A DNA stretch of 64,000 nt, taken from positions 88,317 through 152,316 of the forward strand of contig CALLPI010000006.1 in NCBI GenBank assembly GCA_938015595.1, written 5' to 3'. The first letter of the stretch is position 1. Each line of letters starts with the position of its first letter. Positions 53,226-63,241 of the stretch are shown here, piece by piece. The stretch is from an uncultured Saprospiraceae bacterium (GTDB lineage: Bacteria > Bacteroidota > Bacteroidia > Chitinophagales > Saprospiraceae). A program made the position numbers and the translations under genes. Under the pieces are notes generated by a model that worked only from the letters and a program-made list of their open reading frames with translations, ran no database searches and was not told the origin of the DNA.

Positions 53226-55970
53226 ATGAGCGATTTTTCTTTCATCTCCAACGCCCACCCTGCATTCATTGACCAACTGTACGCCCAGTACCACCAAGAC
53301 CCTGAGCTAGTGGAAGCCTCCTGGCGGCTGTTTTTCAAGGGCTTTGATTTCGCCCAAAGCGCCGGCAACAGCCAGAACGGCTATGCCGCTATGCCGACAG
53401 ACGCCGATACCATCGCCCTCGAACTCAAGGTGCTGGCGCTTATTGTAGCCTATCGAAACCGAGGCCACCTGGAGAGTACCACTAACCCCCTCAAACCCCG
53501 CCGCGACCGCAAAGCACATCTCAAACTGGAAGATTTCGGCCTCAGCGAAGCACATCTGGATAAAACCTTCCGCGCAGGCGGCGAAATCGGCCTGCCTAAT
53601 GCTACCCTGCGCGAGATCATAGCCAAAATGCGCCGCATCTACTGCGGCAATATTGGATTTGAATTTCACAGCATGCAAGACCGCGACAAGCGCCGCTGGC
53701 TGCGGGCCTACATCGAAAGTCACGCTCCCGAACGCCAATATGACATCCCCTTGGAAAAAAAGCGCCGCATCCTTGAGAAACTCAATGGCGCCGTGGGCTT
53801 CGAGGAGTTCCTTCACACCAAGTTCATCGGCCAAAAGCGGTTCTCTCTCGAAGGCGGAGAAAATGCTATCGTTGCCCTAGACGCCATGATCAACAAAGCT
53901 ACCGAAGACCGCGTAGAAGAGGTCATCATCGGCATGGCTCACCGCGGCCGCCTCAATGTACTGGCCAACATCATGGGCAAAACCTATCGCCAGATCTTTA
54001 CCGAATTTGAAGGCAATATACTGCCCGACCAGAGTTTCGGCGATGGCGATGTCAAGTATCACCTCGGCTTCTCCTCGCAAGTGAGCAACATGGATGGCAA
54101 AATTGTACAACTCAAACTCGTACCCAACCCCTCTCACCTCGAATCCGTAGACCCAGTAGTGGAGGGCTTCGCTCGCGCCAAAGCCGACATTCTCTACGAC
54201 AGCGAGTACGACCGCATACTGCCCATTCTCGTACACGGCGACGCATCGGTGGCCGGGCAGGGCGTAGTGTATGAAACTATCCAGATGAGTAAACTCAAAG
54301 GATATCGCACCGGCGGCACTATCCACTTGGTCATCAACAACCAGATCGGATTCACTACCGACTGGGACGACGCCCGCAGCTCTACCTACTGTACGGGTGT
54401 GGCTTCGGTGGTACACGCTCCTGTGTTCCACGTCAATGGCGACGACCCCGAGGCTGTGCTCTTCGTGTCTGAAATGGCTGTAGAATATCGCCAGACGTTC
54501 AACGAAGATGTTTTCATTGATATGGTGTGCTATCGCAAGCATGGCCACAACGAAGGCGACGACCCACAGTTTACCCAGCCTGGCCTGTATAAGCTCATCG
54601 AAGCTAAGAAAAACCCCCGCGTACTCTACTCCGAAACCCTTGTGGCTCGCGGCGACTTAGAAAAGGAACTGGCCGATGAAATGGAGAAGCGCTTCTGGGA
54701 TATGCTCCAGCACAACCTGGACGAAAACCGCCAGCAACCGCTGCCCTACACTTACCAGGAACCTGAGCAAGCCTGGCGCCGCCTCAAAAAGCAAACTACA
54801 CCCCAAGACTTTGAAGTATCGCCGCCCACTGGCATTGAGCGGGAGCGCATGGAGCATATCATCAAGCACCTCCTCAGCCTGCCCAAGGGATTCACGCCTC
54901 TGCCCAAAGTAAATCGCCTGCTCAAAGGCAAACAAAAACTAGTAGAAGCTGGCATGCTGGACTGGGCCATGGCCGAACTACTAGCCTATGGCTCCATACT
55001 CATGGAGGGCAAAGACGTGCGCATGAGCGGCCAGGACGTGAGACGCGGAACTTTTTCGCATCGCCATGCGGTACTGCGCGACGCCGAAACTGAGGAAGAA
55101 CTCAACCGCCTTGACGGGCTGAGCGAAGGCCAGGGTAAATTCCGCATTTTCAACTCCCTACTCTCAGAGTTTGCTGTACTGGGGTTTGAGTACGGCTACT
55201 CACTGGCCACTCCTGACTCGCTGGTTATTTGGGAAGCCCAGTTTGGCGATTTCTACAATGGCGCACAAACCATTGTAGATCAGTACATCATGTCAGCAGA
55301 AAGCAAATGGCAGCGCATGAGCGGCCTGGTGATGCTGCTACCCCACGGCTACGAAGGGCAAGGCCCCGAGCACTCCAGCGCCCGCCTGGAGCGCTTCCTG
55401 CAAAACTGCGCCGAGTACAACTGCACTGTAGCCAATGTGACCACACCGGCCAATCTCTTCCACCTGTTGCGTCGTCAGTTGGAGCGCCCCTTCCGCAAGC
55501 CGCTCATTGTCATGTCGCCCAAGAGCTTGCTGCGCCACCCCGACTGCATCTCGCCATTGTCAGAATTTGAGCCCGGCCATGCCTTTCAGGAAGTATATGA
55601 CGACGCTGCCACCGGCAAGGGCATCCAGCGTGTTCTAATTTGTTCTGGCAAGGTGTACTACGACCTAATGGAGTACAAGCGCACCCACCAGCGCAAGGAT
55701 GTAGCCATCGTACGCCTGGAGCAATTGTATCCCTTCCCGGCCAAACAACTAGCCCCCCTTTTAGTGAAGTACGCCAAAGCTCAATGGGTATGGGTACAGG
55801 AAGAACCTCTCAATATGGGAGCATATCACTACATCACCCAGCATCTGGAGGTCAAAAACCTGCGCAAGATAGCCCGCAAACCCAGCGCCAGCACGGCCTC
55901 GGGCTTCAAGAAAATACACGATCAGCAGCAAGAAGCGCTCGTGGCAGGTGCTTTTGCGCCGCAGATATAG
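53226..55970 (+). CDS. sucA: 2-oxoglutarate dehydrogenase E1 component
   Basis: The 914-residue protein is full length for the thiamine-diphosphate E1 of the TCA cycle. It opens with a peripheral-subunit binding stretch (FIDQLYAQYHQDPELVEASWRLFFKGF), then GMAHRGRLNVLANIMGK. The ThDP/Mg site follows (HGDASVAGQGVVYETIQMSKLKGY, NNQIGFTT, CYRKHGHNEGDDPQFTQP). The C-terminal half has MLLPHGYEGQGPEHSSARLERFLQ and ends with VWVQEEPLNMGAYHY. sucB is not adjacent. LipB, also in this window, would help lipoylate the partner E2. Confidence 0.97.
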   Translation: MSDFSFISNAHPAFIDQLYAQYHQDPELVEASWRLFFKGFDFAQSAGNSQNGYAAMPTDADTIALELKVLALIVAYRNRGHLESTTNPLKPRRDRKAHLKLEDFGLSEAHLDKTFRAGGEIGLPNATLREIIAKMRRIYCGNIGFEFHSMQDRDKRRWLRAYIESHAPERQYDIPLEKKRRILEKLNGAVGFEEFLHTKFIGQKRFSLEGGENAIVALDAMINKATEDRVEEVIIGMAHRGRLNVLANIMGKTYRQIFTEFEGNILPDQSFGDGDVKYHLGFSSQVSNMDGKIVQLKLVPNPSHLESVDPVVEGFARAKADILYDSEYDRILPILVHGDASVAGQGVVYETIQMSKLKGYRTGGTIHLVINNQIGFTTDWDDARSSTYCTGVASVVHAPVFHVNGDDPEAVLFVSEMAVEYRQTFNEDVFIDMVCYRKHGHNEGDDPQFTQPGLYKLIEAKKNPRVLYSETLVARGDLEKELADEMEKRFWDMLQHNLDENRQQPLPYTYQEPEQAWRRLKKQTTPQDFEVSPPTGIERERMEHIIKHLLSLPKGFTPLPKVNRLLKGKQKLVEAGMLDWAMAELLAYGSILMEGKDVRMSGQDVRRGTFSHRHAVLRDAETEEELNRLDGLSEGQGKFRIFNSLLSEFAVLGFEYGYSLATPDSLVIWEAQFGDFYNGAQTIVDQYIMSAESKWQRMSGLVMLLPHGYEGQGPEHSSARLERFLQNCAEYNCTVANVTTPANLFHLLRRQLERPFRKPLIVMSPKSLLRHPDCISPLSEFEPGHAFQEVYDDAATGKGIQRVLICSGKVYYDLMEYKRTHQRKDVAIVRLEQLYPFPAKQLAPLLVKYAKAQWVWVQEEPLNMGAYHYITQHLEVKNLRKIARKPSASTASGFKKIHDQQQEALVAGAFAPQI

Positions 55971-56061
55971 GCCATGAAGCAGGCAAGGAGAACTCAGCCC
56001 TGATGCCTGCCAGCAAATACGCCTGGCCTGCTGTAAAAAATCCTTACCTTCAGGCCATGGT

Positions 56062-58326
56062 ATGCCAGAAAATAGCGTTCTTTATCCCAAAGCTACGCGA
56101 GTTATGCCGGATACTGTACGCATCTCTGAGTTGTCGTTCAAAACTGAGCGTACCTGTGCTCGGGCATGGAGGCGAGGCCTGGGGCAATTCAGCCTTTTGC
56201 TGGGTTTGATTTGTTGCTTGGCCAGCACTGCCCTCCTGGCACAGCCACCAGGGGCAGACCCCAAAAAGCGCTCACGCGACTTGCTGGCCCAGGGGCATTA
56301 CACCGAAGCCAAGGCAGTACTCAACAGCCAGCGCGACCTACTGCGCAGCGACAAGGAGGCCCGTTTTCTGCTGGCCGTATGCAACTACCACCTCAACTTG
56401 CTGGATGAAGCTCTTGAGCAACTCAAAGCCTTGGGCGAAAACGACCGCTACGCCTTTCCGGAGTGTCGCCTGTACTTGGGTAAGATCCATCACGCCCGGC
56501 ACGAGTTTGCCGAGGCAGGCCGCCAGTACAAGAAGTATCTCAAAGCACTATCGGCCTCCAACCCGCTACGTCGGGCGGTATCCAACGAAGTGCGCCGCTG
56601 CCAAAACGGGCTGGACTTGCAGTACAAAGCCCCTGCCGCCTTCGTGGAAAACCTCGGCCCGGGAGTCAATACCTCTGGCGATGAATTTGGCCCCGTGCCC
56701 AGCCCAACCTACATGGACAAGCTCTACTTTTCCTCCATCCGGCAAGGCAATACCGGCGGTAAACGCGACGAACGCGGCAACCCCGACGAAATCAACGGCC
56801 GCTACACAAGCGACATGTACTCCTGCCGGCTCAGCGGCGGCAAGTGGGGCCAAGCTCAGCCCCTACCCTACCACCTCAACAGCCCCCGCCACGAAGTACT
56901 GACAGACATCAGCCCCTTGGGCAATGCGCTTTTCTATTTCAAGGGCACTACCCTGTACTCCGGCGAAATTCTGGTAGATACTTTCCGCCAGGGCGGCGCC
57001 GTAGCCCTGACCTCTGACCCCTTCTTCAGCCCGCTGAATCCGGCAGCTGGCGAGGTGTCCTTTCACTTATTCAACGACACTCTGCTAATCTTTTCCAGCA
57101 ACCGGGCAGGCGGCTACGGCGGCTTCGATCTCTATAAGTCATCCTGGCGCAACGGCCAATGGAGCACTCCCGAAAACCTGGGGCCTCAGATCAACTCCGC
57201 CTTTGATGAAACTACCCCCTACCTGCTGCGCGACGGGCGCACGCTCTTTTTCAGCTCCAATAACATAGCTGGAAGTATCGGTGGGCAAGATATTTTTAAA
57301 AGTGTGTGGGACAGCCGCCAAAAGCGCTGGTCTACGCCCGAAAACCTGGGCCTACCCATCAATTCTGCTGCTGATGATACCCACTTCCGGGTGTCCAAAG
57401 ATGGATTCACGGCTTTCCTGGCTTCTTCGCGCAAGGATGGCTTTGGCCGCCGCGACCTCTACGCAGCCTATTTCAGCGATTTCATAGAGTTGGAACCCGT
57501 AATTGGCTATGAGGCGCCTGCACTACCGCCTCCGCCTGTTGTAGCACCGCCTACGGCTGCAGCTTCTAATTCCGTATCCGTCACGGTAGTGACGCCTCCT
57601 GCGGAGCCCTCGCCCGCCAGTGGCACTGCGCCCCGCCCTGCCGCTCTCAATCTGGTATGCCTTGGCATAGAACGAATCAAGACAGACCCCGCGCAATTTG
57701 CAGAGCAGATACAGGCGGCGGCTACTCATCTGCGCAACCATCCCGGGCAGAAAGTCACGCTGACGGTGTTTACCACTCAGGTCACTCCGCCAGGGCAAGG
57801 GTTATTTGCCGCCATTCGCTCAGCAGAAGTTGTATCGGCTCAGCTACAGAGGCAGGGTATTGCAGCAGAACGCATTTTTGTACGCGCTGTGCCCGCTGCT
57901 TGGAGCAAAGCACAGGCAGGATCGCAAGTACTGACTATGCATTTCTTACCTCCTACCGGACAACAGGCACTACCGGTGCAAACACTCCGCCAAGCCATCC
58001 CCGAGGCCTCGTACTCGGCAGTCCTGGAGGCGCCAGTGTGCTTCAAGGTGCAGGTGGCTTCGCTCAAAGGAGAATACACCAGCTCACTGTTGGAAAAACA
58101 CCCCAGCCCCATGGTGGAAAAAATACACGGCGTGGACTTTTATCGCTACACGGTAGGTGCATTCAGCACCTGGGCAGAAGCCGCGCAATTTCAGCGCAAA
58201 CTCCAGGCGCAAGGGCAGAGCAGCGCCTTTATTGCTGCATATTTGCATGGATACCGGCTGGAGCGGGCTGCCGCGCGAGATTATGCGGCAGATTATCCTG
58301 AATTGAAAAACTTTACTGGGAATTAG
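56062..58326 (+). CDS. TPR-PD40 envelope protein with degenerate OmpA-like and SPOR domains
   Basis: A 754-residue secreted protein. A hydrophobic signal (GLGQFSLLLGLICCLASTALLAQ) ends near residue 61. Residues ~65-180 form TPR-like helices. Residues ~190-470 carry PD40/WD40-like beta-propeller repeats with the FSSNRAGGYGGFDLYKS type. A Pro/Ala linker leads to an OmpA-C-like segment (~545-630) that keeps the helix AIRSAEVVSAQL but not the usual TD motif. A SPOR-like domain (~665-730: FKVQVASLKGEY, VGAFSTWAEAAQFQRKLQ) closes the protein. PorE-like proteins of type IX secretion share the TPR-PD40-OmpA plan. The signal is unusually far from the ATG at 56062, so the true start may be later. Confidence 0.8.
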   Translation: MPENSVLYPKATRVMPDTVRISELSFKTERTCARAWRRGLGQFSLLLGLICCLASTALLAQPPGADPKKRSRDLLAQGHYTEAKAVLNSQRDLLRSDKEARFLLAVCNYHLNLLDEALEQLKALGENDRYAFPECRLYLGKIHHARHEFAEAGRQYKKYLKALSASNPLRRAVSNEVRRCQNGLDLQYKAPAAFVENLGPGVNTSGDEFGPVPSPTYMDKLYFSSIRQGNTGGKRDERGNPDEINGRYTSDMYSCRLSGGKWGQAQPLPYHLNSPRHEVLTDISPLGNALFYFKGTTLYSGEILVDTFRQGGAVALTSDPFFSPLNPAAGEVSFHLFNDTLLIFSSNRAGGYGGFDLYKSSWRNGQWSTPENLGPQINSAFDETTPYLLRDGRTLFFSSNNIAGSIGGQDIFKSVWDSRQKRWSTPENLGLPINSAADDTHFRVSKDGFTAFLASSRKDGFGRRDLYAAYFSDFIELEPVIGYEAPALPPPPVVAPPTAAASNSVSVTVVTPPAEPSPASGTAPRPAALNLVCLGIERIKTDPAQFAEQIQAAATHLRNHPGQKVTLTVFTTQVTPPGQGLFAAIRSAEVVSAQLQRQGIAAERIFVRAVPAAWSKAQAGSQVLTMHFLPPTGQQALPVQTLRQAIPEASYSAVLEAPVCFKVQVASLKGEYTSSLLEKHPSPMVEKIHGVDFYRYTVGAFSTWAEAAQFQRKLQAQGQSSAFIAAYLHGYRLERAAARDYAADYPELKNFTGN

Positions 58327-58358
58327 CACCAAAGGGCAGGTACTTTACAGATAACTGT

Positions 58359-58366
58359 TATTTTTG
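58359..58366 (+). promoter_or_regulatory. -7 box for nhaD
   Basis: TATTTTTG followed by CC, a perfect TAnnTTTG, 42 bases before the ATG at 58409. Confidence 0.65.
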
Positions 58367-58408
58367 CCAAGAGAAATCAACTAACCACTCTCACAAACGC
58401 CCGCCGTC

Positions 58409-59752
58409 ATGCTGATCGCCATTGTACTGTGCTTCATTCTTGGCTATCTCACCATTGTATTTGAACACCCACTGCGCCTCGACAAGTCCGTACCTGCTTT
58501 GCTAATGGGCTCGGTCATCTGGGCTATCATCGCTGTGGGGCACTTGCCTATAGTGGGGCACACGCACGAGCTGGCCAGCCTGGAAGATGGCTTGCTACAT
58601 CACCTAGGCAAGACGGCTGAAATTCTAGTGTTCTTGCTGGGCGCCATGACCATTGTAGAACTGGTGGATTTGCACAAGGGCTTCTCGGTCATCACCGATC
58701 AGATCAAAACGCGCAATAAATTCAAGCTGCTGGTGATACTGTGTGTATTGGCATTCTTCTTGTCGGCAGTGCTCGATAACCTCACATGCACCATAGTATT
58801 CGTATCGCTGCTGCGCAAGTTGATACCCAACCGCAACGACCGGCTTTGGTATATTGCTTTTGTGGTGATTGCTGCCAATGCCGGCGGTGCGTGGTCGCCC
58901 ATAGGCGATGTGACGACTACCATGCTCTGGATTGGCAAAAAAGTTTCCTCCGGCGAACTCATCCTGCGCTTGTTTATTCCTTCTGTAGTGTGCATTGTAG
59001 TACCACTCATACTGGGCGGGCTTTTCTCCAAGCGCTTCAAAGGCGAACTGCCGCCGCCGTCAGAGAAGGAACTGGCCGCTGCAGCCCAATCCAAGCGCTT
59101 GCTCAGCAGCCGCACCATGTTTTTCGCTGGTGTAGGAGGGTTGTTGTTTGTGCCGGTGTTCAAAACCATCACCCACCTACCGCCTTACATGGGTATGATG
59201 CTATCGTTGAGCGTGGTGTGGCTTTTATCGGAATACATAAAGCCAGAGGAAAATTTTGACGAGGAGCGCAAGGAGATGTATTCGGCTCGCAAGGCACTTT
59301 CGCGCATTGAAATGACCAGCATCATATTTTTCTTAGGTATATTGATGGCGGTAGCTGGTTTAGAGTCAGTGGTAGCTACCTACGCTCATGGCGGCAACCC
59401 TCTAGGCCTGCTGACGGCTATGGCTGAAAATCTCAGCCATGTGATTCCCAGCCAGGACGTACTAGTGATCATTTTGGGCTTTCTTTCTGCTGTGATTGAC
59501 AATGTGCCGTTGGTGGCGGCCTCCATGGGCATGTACACCAACCCGATAGACGACCACATCTGGCACTTTATCGCCTACTGTGCTGGTACTGGTGGCAGCA
59601 TGCTCATTGTAGGCTCAGCTGCTGGCGTAGCCGCCATGGGTATGGAGCGCATTGACTTTATATGGTATCTGCGCAAGTTTTCACTGCTGGCGGCAGTAGG
59701 TTTTCTGGCTGGTGCAGGTACGTACCTGCTCATGCTTCCAATATTTGAATAG
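58409..59752 (+). CDS. nhaD: Na+/H+ antiporter, NhaD family
   Basis: The 447-residue polytopic membrane protein of the ion-transporter superfamily has LLGAMTIVELVDLHKGF, the paired motifs SAVLDNLTCTIVF and SAVIDNVPLVAASM (the discontinuous helices), and ANAGGAWSPIGDVTTTMLW. NhaD exports sodium or lithium in exchange for protons, typical of marine and haloalkaline bacteria. With trkAH it points to life in saline water. Confidence 0.93.
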   Translation: MLIAIVLCFILGYLTIVFEHPLRLDKSVPALLMGSVIWAIIAVGHLPIVGHTHELASLEDGLLHHLGKTAEILVFLLGAMTIVELVDLHKGFSVITDQIKTRNKFKLLVILCVLAFFLSAVLDNLTCTIVFVSLLRKLIPNRNDRLWYIAFVVIAANAGGAWSPIGDVTTTMLWIGKKVSSGELILRLFIPSVVCIVVPLILGGLFSKRFKGELPPPSEKELAAAAQSKRLLSSRTMFFAGVGGLLFVPVFKTITHLPPYMGMMLSLSVVWLLSEYIKPEENFDEERKEMYSARKALSRIEMTSIIFFLGILMAVAGLESVVATYAHGGNPLGLLTAMAENLSHVIPSQDVLVIILGFLSAVIDNVPLVAASMGMYTNPIDDHIWHFIAYCAGTGGSMLIVGSAAGVAAMGMERIDFIWYLRKFSLLAAVGFLAGAGTYLLMLPIFE

Positions 59753-59763
59753 AACAGGCTCAA

Positions 59764-60171
59764 GTGCTGCTTTCACATCTCACAATAATCCGCCATTGGA
59801 CTGCAGCCCTTCTGTGTATAGCTGCCATTAGTACGCTTGTAACATTAGCTGGCTGCGGCGCAGATGCCCGGCAACGGCTGGCTGGGGCCTGGCAAGCAGT
59901 TTCTATTACTTCTGATACCCTGCTGCCACAAGACTTGCGGGTGGAAGACTTTCAACTGGCATTCAGCATAGATGGGCGCTATACCTACTCCGGCAACTTG
60001 TACTACCGCGAGGCAGGATACTACCGCATAGCCGACGGCTACCTCTACACAACCGATACCCTGCGGCAAAGCATGCCTGAAAAAGCAGTACAAATCCTGA
60101 AACTGAGTGAGGATTCGCTTATTGTACGCATGGCCGATGAAACAGTGATGAAAATGGTACGGGCGCGGTAG
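59764..60171 (+). CDS. lipoprotein, lipocalin-like, unknown
   Basis: The 135-residue protein has a hydrophobic signal with lipobox TLAGC at residues ~27-31, then LAGAWQAVSITSDT, a beta-rich stretch with FSIDGRYTYSGNLYYREAGYY and a closing ILKLSEDSLIVRM. The G-W start and strand pattern resemble lipocalin-like lipoproteins of Bacteroidota. The start is a GTG at 59764, 11 bases after nhaD. Confidence 0.75.
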   Translation: MLLSHLTIIRHWTAALLCIAAISTLVTLAGCGADARQRLAGAWQAVSITSDTLLPQDLRVEDFQLAFSIDGRYTYSGNLYYREAGYYRIADGYLYTTDTLRQSMPEKAVQILKLSEDSLIVRMADETVMKMVRAR

Positions 60172-60263
60172 CATCGCTTTTTTAGGGAAGCACTTTGCCA
60201 AATTTTTCTTATACTTGTGCGTTTTTCTGCTGCTCCTATTGCCCTGAAAACCGATTCACCCCT

Positions 60264-62708
60264 ATGGCCGGCCATATACACCTACCCGGACTCATCCCGC
60301 TGTTGCTGTGCGCATGGTGGGCTTTAGCACCTTCGGATGCTGTCTCGCCGCACCCTTGCGTACCTGCTCAAATGATACAGGTGACCCCCGAAAACGACCC
60401 TGCACGATTGTTGTCGAGCCTGTTGGCCTGGCCGGATTGCTATGAGGTGAGTAATGTACGACTAAGTGGGCTGCTGGGGCAGTCGGGCGTGTTTTCCAAC
60501 GGGCTGGCCACCGTAGGCCTAGATCAAGGCATTATTCTTTCCACAGGCCATGTGGCAGACGCCATCGGTCCTAACAACCTACCTAATACTACCACCGACT
60601 TCAACCGGCTGGTAGATGACCCCGATCTGGTCATCCTCAGCGGCGGTAGCGGCATCTACGATGCGGTGTCGTTGGAGTTTGATTTTACACCCACCGACAC
60701 TGGTATCGTGTTTTCCTACGTTTTTGCTTCGGAAGAATACTGTGAATACGCAGCCTCGCCCTTCAATGATGTTTTTGGCTTTTTTCTGAGTGGCCCCGGC
60801 ATCAATGGAGGATTCACCAACGATGCGGCCAATATTGCTCTTGTGCCAGGCAGCAATACGCCGGTAGGCATCAACACGATAAATCATTTGGCTAACTCGG
60901 CCTGGTATCGCAACAACATTCCCAACGGCATGTCGCCCAGTTGTAGCGATACACAAGGCTTGTACGTAAACTTTCTGGAATACGACGGCCTGACTACCGT
61001 ACTGCAAGCGCACGCCATGGTGATACCTTGCGAGACCTACCACATCAAGATTATCCTAGCCGACAAATCAGAGGGCGCTTACGATTCGGCTATCTTTCTG
61101 TCGGCCAACAGCTTTAGAGCGGGCAAGCCAGTACAGATCTCCGCCCAAGTAAACCAGCCCACCACCGACAGCCTGAGTGTTTATGAGGGCTGTACCGAAG
61201 CCTTCTTCCGCTTTGAACGCACCGACGACGACCTCTCCGAAGCGCTGACCGTGCCGTTCTCCCTGCATCCGGCCTCCAGCGCTACATCCGGTGCAGACTA
61301 CGCCCCACTGCCGCCATCAGTAATCATTCCGCCAGGGCAGCGCTTTGTCTTGTTGCCGTTGCAAATTTTCAGCGACCAAGCCGCCGAGGATGTCGAAACC
61401 ATTCGCATACAAATCCGCACAGCTTGCTCCTGCCAGGTACGCGAGGCGGAAATCCGCATCTTAGACCCGCCACCGCTGGTGTTGTCAGCATCGGACACCA
61501 CAATATGCCGAGGCACGCCCTTTCAACTGTCGCCCACGGTCTCTGGGGGTGTGCCCGGATACACCTTTTTGTGGAGCACCGGCGATACCAGCGCTCAACT
61601 GACAGGGACGCTACTCGGCACTGCTACGTACAACGTGACAGTCAGCGATCACTGCGGGCAAAGCATTTCGGCAAGTGTGCGGGTGTCTGTCAATCAACTG
61701 GCGCTTAGCGCCAATGCTGCCCTACCCACCTGCCATGGGCGCGCCGACGGGCAGCTGCTCATCCTAGCCAACGGAGGCCGCCCGCCCTATCAGTACGCGT
61801 GGAATGTACAAGGCTCAAACACTGCACAGCGCAATGGGCTGGCGGCGGGGAGCTATACGGTGACTGTATCCGACGCCGACGGCTGCTCCGGCGTACTCTC
61901 GTACTCACTGACGGAGCCTGCACCCATCCTGGCCTCGGTAGTACTGCAACCGGCTCGCTGCGAAGAAGACTCAGGGCGCATCACCGTACAGCACCTCAGC
62001 GGCGGTATCTTACCTTTGAGATACTCAGTGGACGGCGGGCGGCAGTTTGACTCTTCAGGAGTGTTTAGCGGCTTGTTGCCTGGCGTTTACGAAGTATTGG
62101 CAATAGATGCCGCCGGTTGCGCTTTTGTGCAAAGCGTACAACTGCCGGCACCACCTGCCCTCACGCTATCGCTACCTGCATTTATCGAGTTGCCGTTTGG
62201 CCGCCGGCAGATGCTACAACCGGTGCTGAGCATTGCCCCTGGCGATATTGCCTCTGTGAGATGGACGCCCGCGCAAGGGCTGAGCTGCACAGATTGCCTA
62301 ACCCCTGAACTACAAGCTACGCAAAGCCGAACCTACCACCTGCTGGTACAAACCCTCGATGGCTGCATTGCAACCGACAGCATCACCATAGCCGTGGACA
62401 AGCGCATGGCTGTATTTGCTCCTACGGCCTTCACCCCATACAACAACGACGGTATCAACGATCGCTTTACCCTCTTTGCCGACCCCGACGCCGTAGTGCA
62501 AATCGTTCGCCTACGCATTTTTGAGCGCTGGGGTGGCTTGGTGTTTGAGCGCCATGCCTTCCTGCCCAACAATCTTGCACAAGGCTGGGATGGCCGTGCG
62601 CGTTCCGGCAAAGCACTCTCACAAGGCGTATATATATGGACTGCCGAACTGCAATGGGTGGACGGCAGCATCACCGCCCTACACGGGGAGGTGGTGGTAG
62701 TGGAATGA
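60264..62708 (+). CDS. large secreted protein with choice-of-anchor L and type IX (type B) C-terminal domain
   Basis: An 814-residue exported protein. A signal peptide (residues ~1-26) is followed by a choice-of-anchor L domain (~30-270: VFSNGLATVGLDQGIILSTGHV, FSYVFASEEYCEYA). A Calx-beta-like region, Ig/PKD-like repeats and SprB-type repeats (GGRPPYQYAWN, AAGSYTVTVSDADGCSG) come next. The C-terminus (~715-814) is the gliding-motility-associated domain: FAPTAFTPYNNDGINDRF, IFERWGGLVFE, GWDGRARSGKALSQGVYIW. That domain directs type IX secretion and surface attachment. The ATG at 60264 is preferred over an in-frame TTG at 60195. Confidence 0.92.
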   Translation: MAGHIHLPGLIPLLLCAWWALAPSDAVSPHPCVPAQMIQVTPENDPARLLSSLLAWPDCYEVSNVRLSGLLGQSGVFSNGLATVGLDQGIILSTGHVADAIGPNNLPNTTTDFNRLVDDPDLVILSGGSGIYDAVSLEFDFTPTDTGIVFSYVFASEEYCEYAASPFNDVFGFFLSGPGINGGFTNDAANIALVPGSNTPVGINTINHLANSAWYRNNIPNGMSPSCSDTQGLYVNFLEYDGLTTVLQAHAMVIPCETYHIKIILADKSEGAYDSAIFLSANSFRAGKPVQISAQVNQPTTDSLSVYEGCTEAFFRFERTDDDLSEALTVPFSLHPASSATSGADYAPLPPSVIIPPGQRFVLLPLQIFSDQAAEDVETIRIQIRTACSCQVREAEIRILDPPPLVLSASDTTICRGTPFQLSPTVSGGVPGYTFLWSTGDTSAQLTGTLLGTATYNVTVSDHCGQSISASVRVSVNQLALSANAALPTCHGRADGQLLILANGGRPPYQYAWNVQGSNTAQRNGLAAGSYTVTVSDADGCSGVLSYSLTEPAPILASVVLQPARCEEDSGRITVQHLSGGILPLRYSVDGGRQFDSSGVFSGLLPGVYEVLAIDAAGCAFVQSVQLPAPPALTLSLPAFIELPFGRRQMLQPVLSIAPGDIASVRWTPAQGLSCTDCLTPELQATQSRTYHLLVQTLDGCIATDSITIAVDKRMAVFAPTAFTPYNNDGINDRFTLFADPDAVVQIVRLRIFERWGGLVFERHAFLPNNLAQGWDGRARSGKALSQGVYIWTAELQWVDGSITALHGEVVVVE

Positions 62709-63241
62709 TGGAGAGGAACGTCTGAGTTTTCTATAAAATTGAGGATTTGCCATCTCAGTTTTGATTTGTACTTCAAGTCGTCAAGTTTTGAGCTTAAGCC
62801 CTAAATTAAAGCAAGTTACACTTTAGCCTACCGCACAGTAAACAGATCACATACATGAAACTATCAGGATTTCGATACCTCTGTGCTCGTTTTTTAGCTA
62901 TACTTTCTCAGGGTAGTCCGGTACTGACATTTTGGCTCGCTTGGCAACGGAATTTTCTGCGGCGCTGATTCGTTGGATTCGAGGCTGCACTGCACTGCTC
63001 AACACGGGTGCAGGGCCTGGATGCAGGTGATAATGGCGTTGTACAGGTAGTGGCACATCAACAAACGAGCGGAGGGTATCTCATTGTGCTGGTTTTCATG
63101 CCAGCTTTCCGTTTTTTTGCACCAGGGAAGCTTGACCTGATAGACACCGATACCGCAAGCCAGCTTTGTGTCACATGCTGTGGGAAAAACAGGCAACTGC
63201 GGCCTCGAGTTTTGCTCCAAGCTCCGGCTTCTGTTTTCATT
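62709..63241. other. intergenic region without a recognisable gene
   Basis: This 533-base gap lies between the type IX secreted protein and the convergent TPR gene. Only short frames cross it (the longest on the minus strand spans 62999-63220) and none shows a family motif, signal or promoter. The sequence at 62780-62810 has a short AAGTCGTCAAGTTTTGAGC tract. I see nothing else. Confidence 0.5.

Noticed and set aside
53877..54548. 223-codon minus-strand frame inside sucA
   Set aside because: Antisense to the conserved thiamine-diphosphate site region of sucA; no independent motif.
57657..58301. 214-codon plus-strand frame inside the TPR-PD40 gene
   Set aside because: Same-strand shadow with His/Arg/Ser-rich composition; the overlapping real frame has recognisable domains.
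62999..63220. 73-codon minus-strand frame in the 533-base gap
   Set aside because: No promoter, signal or family motif; basic and cysteine-containing by chance.
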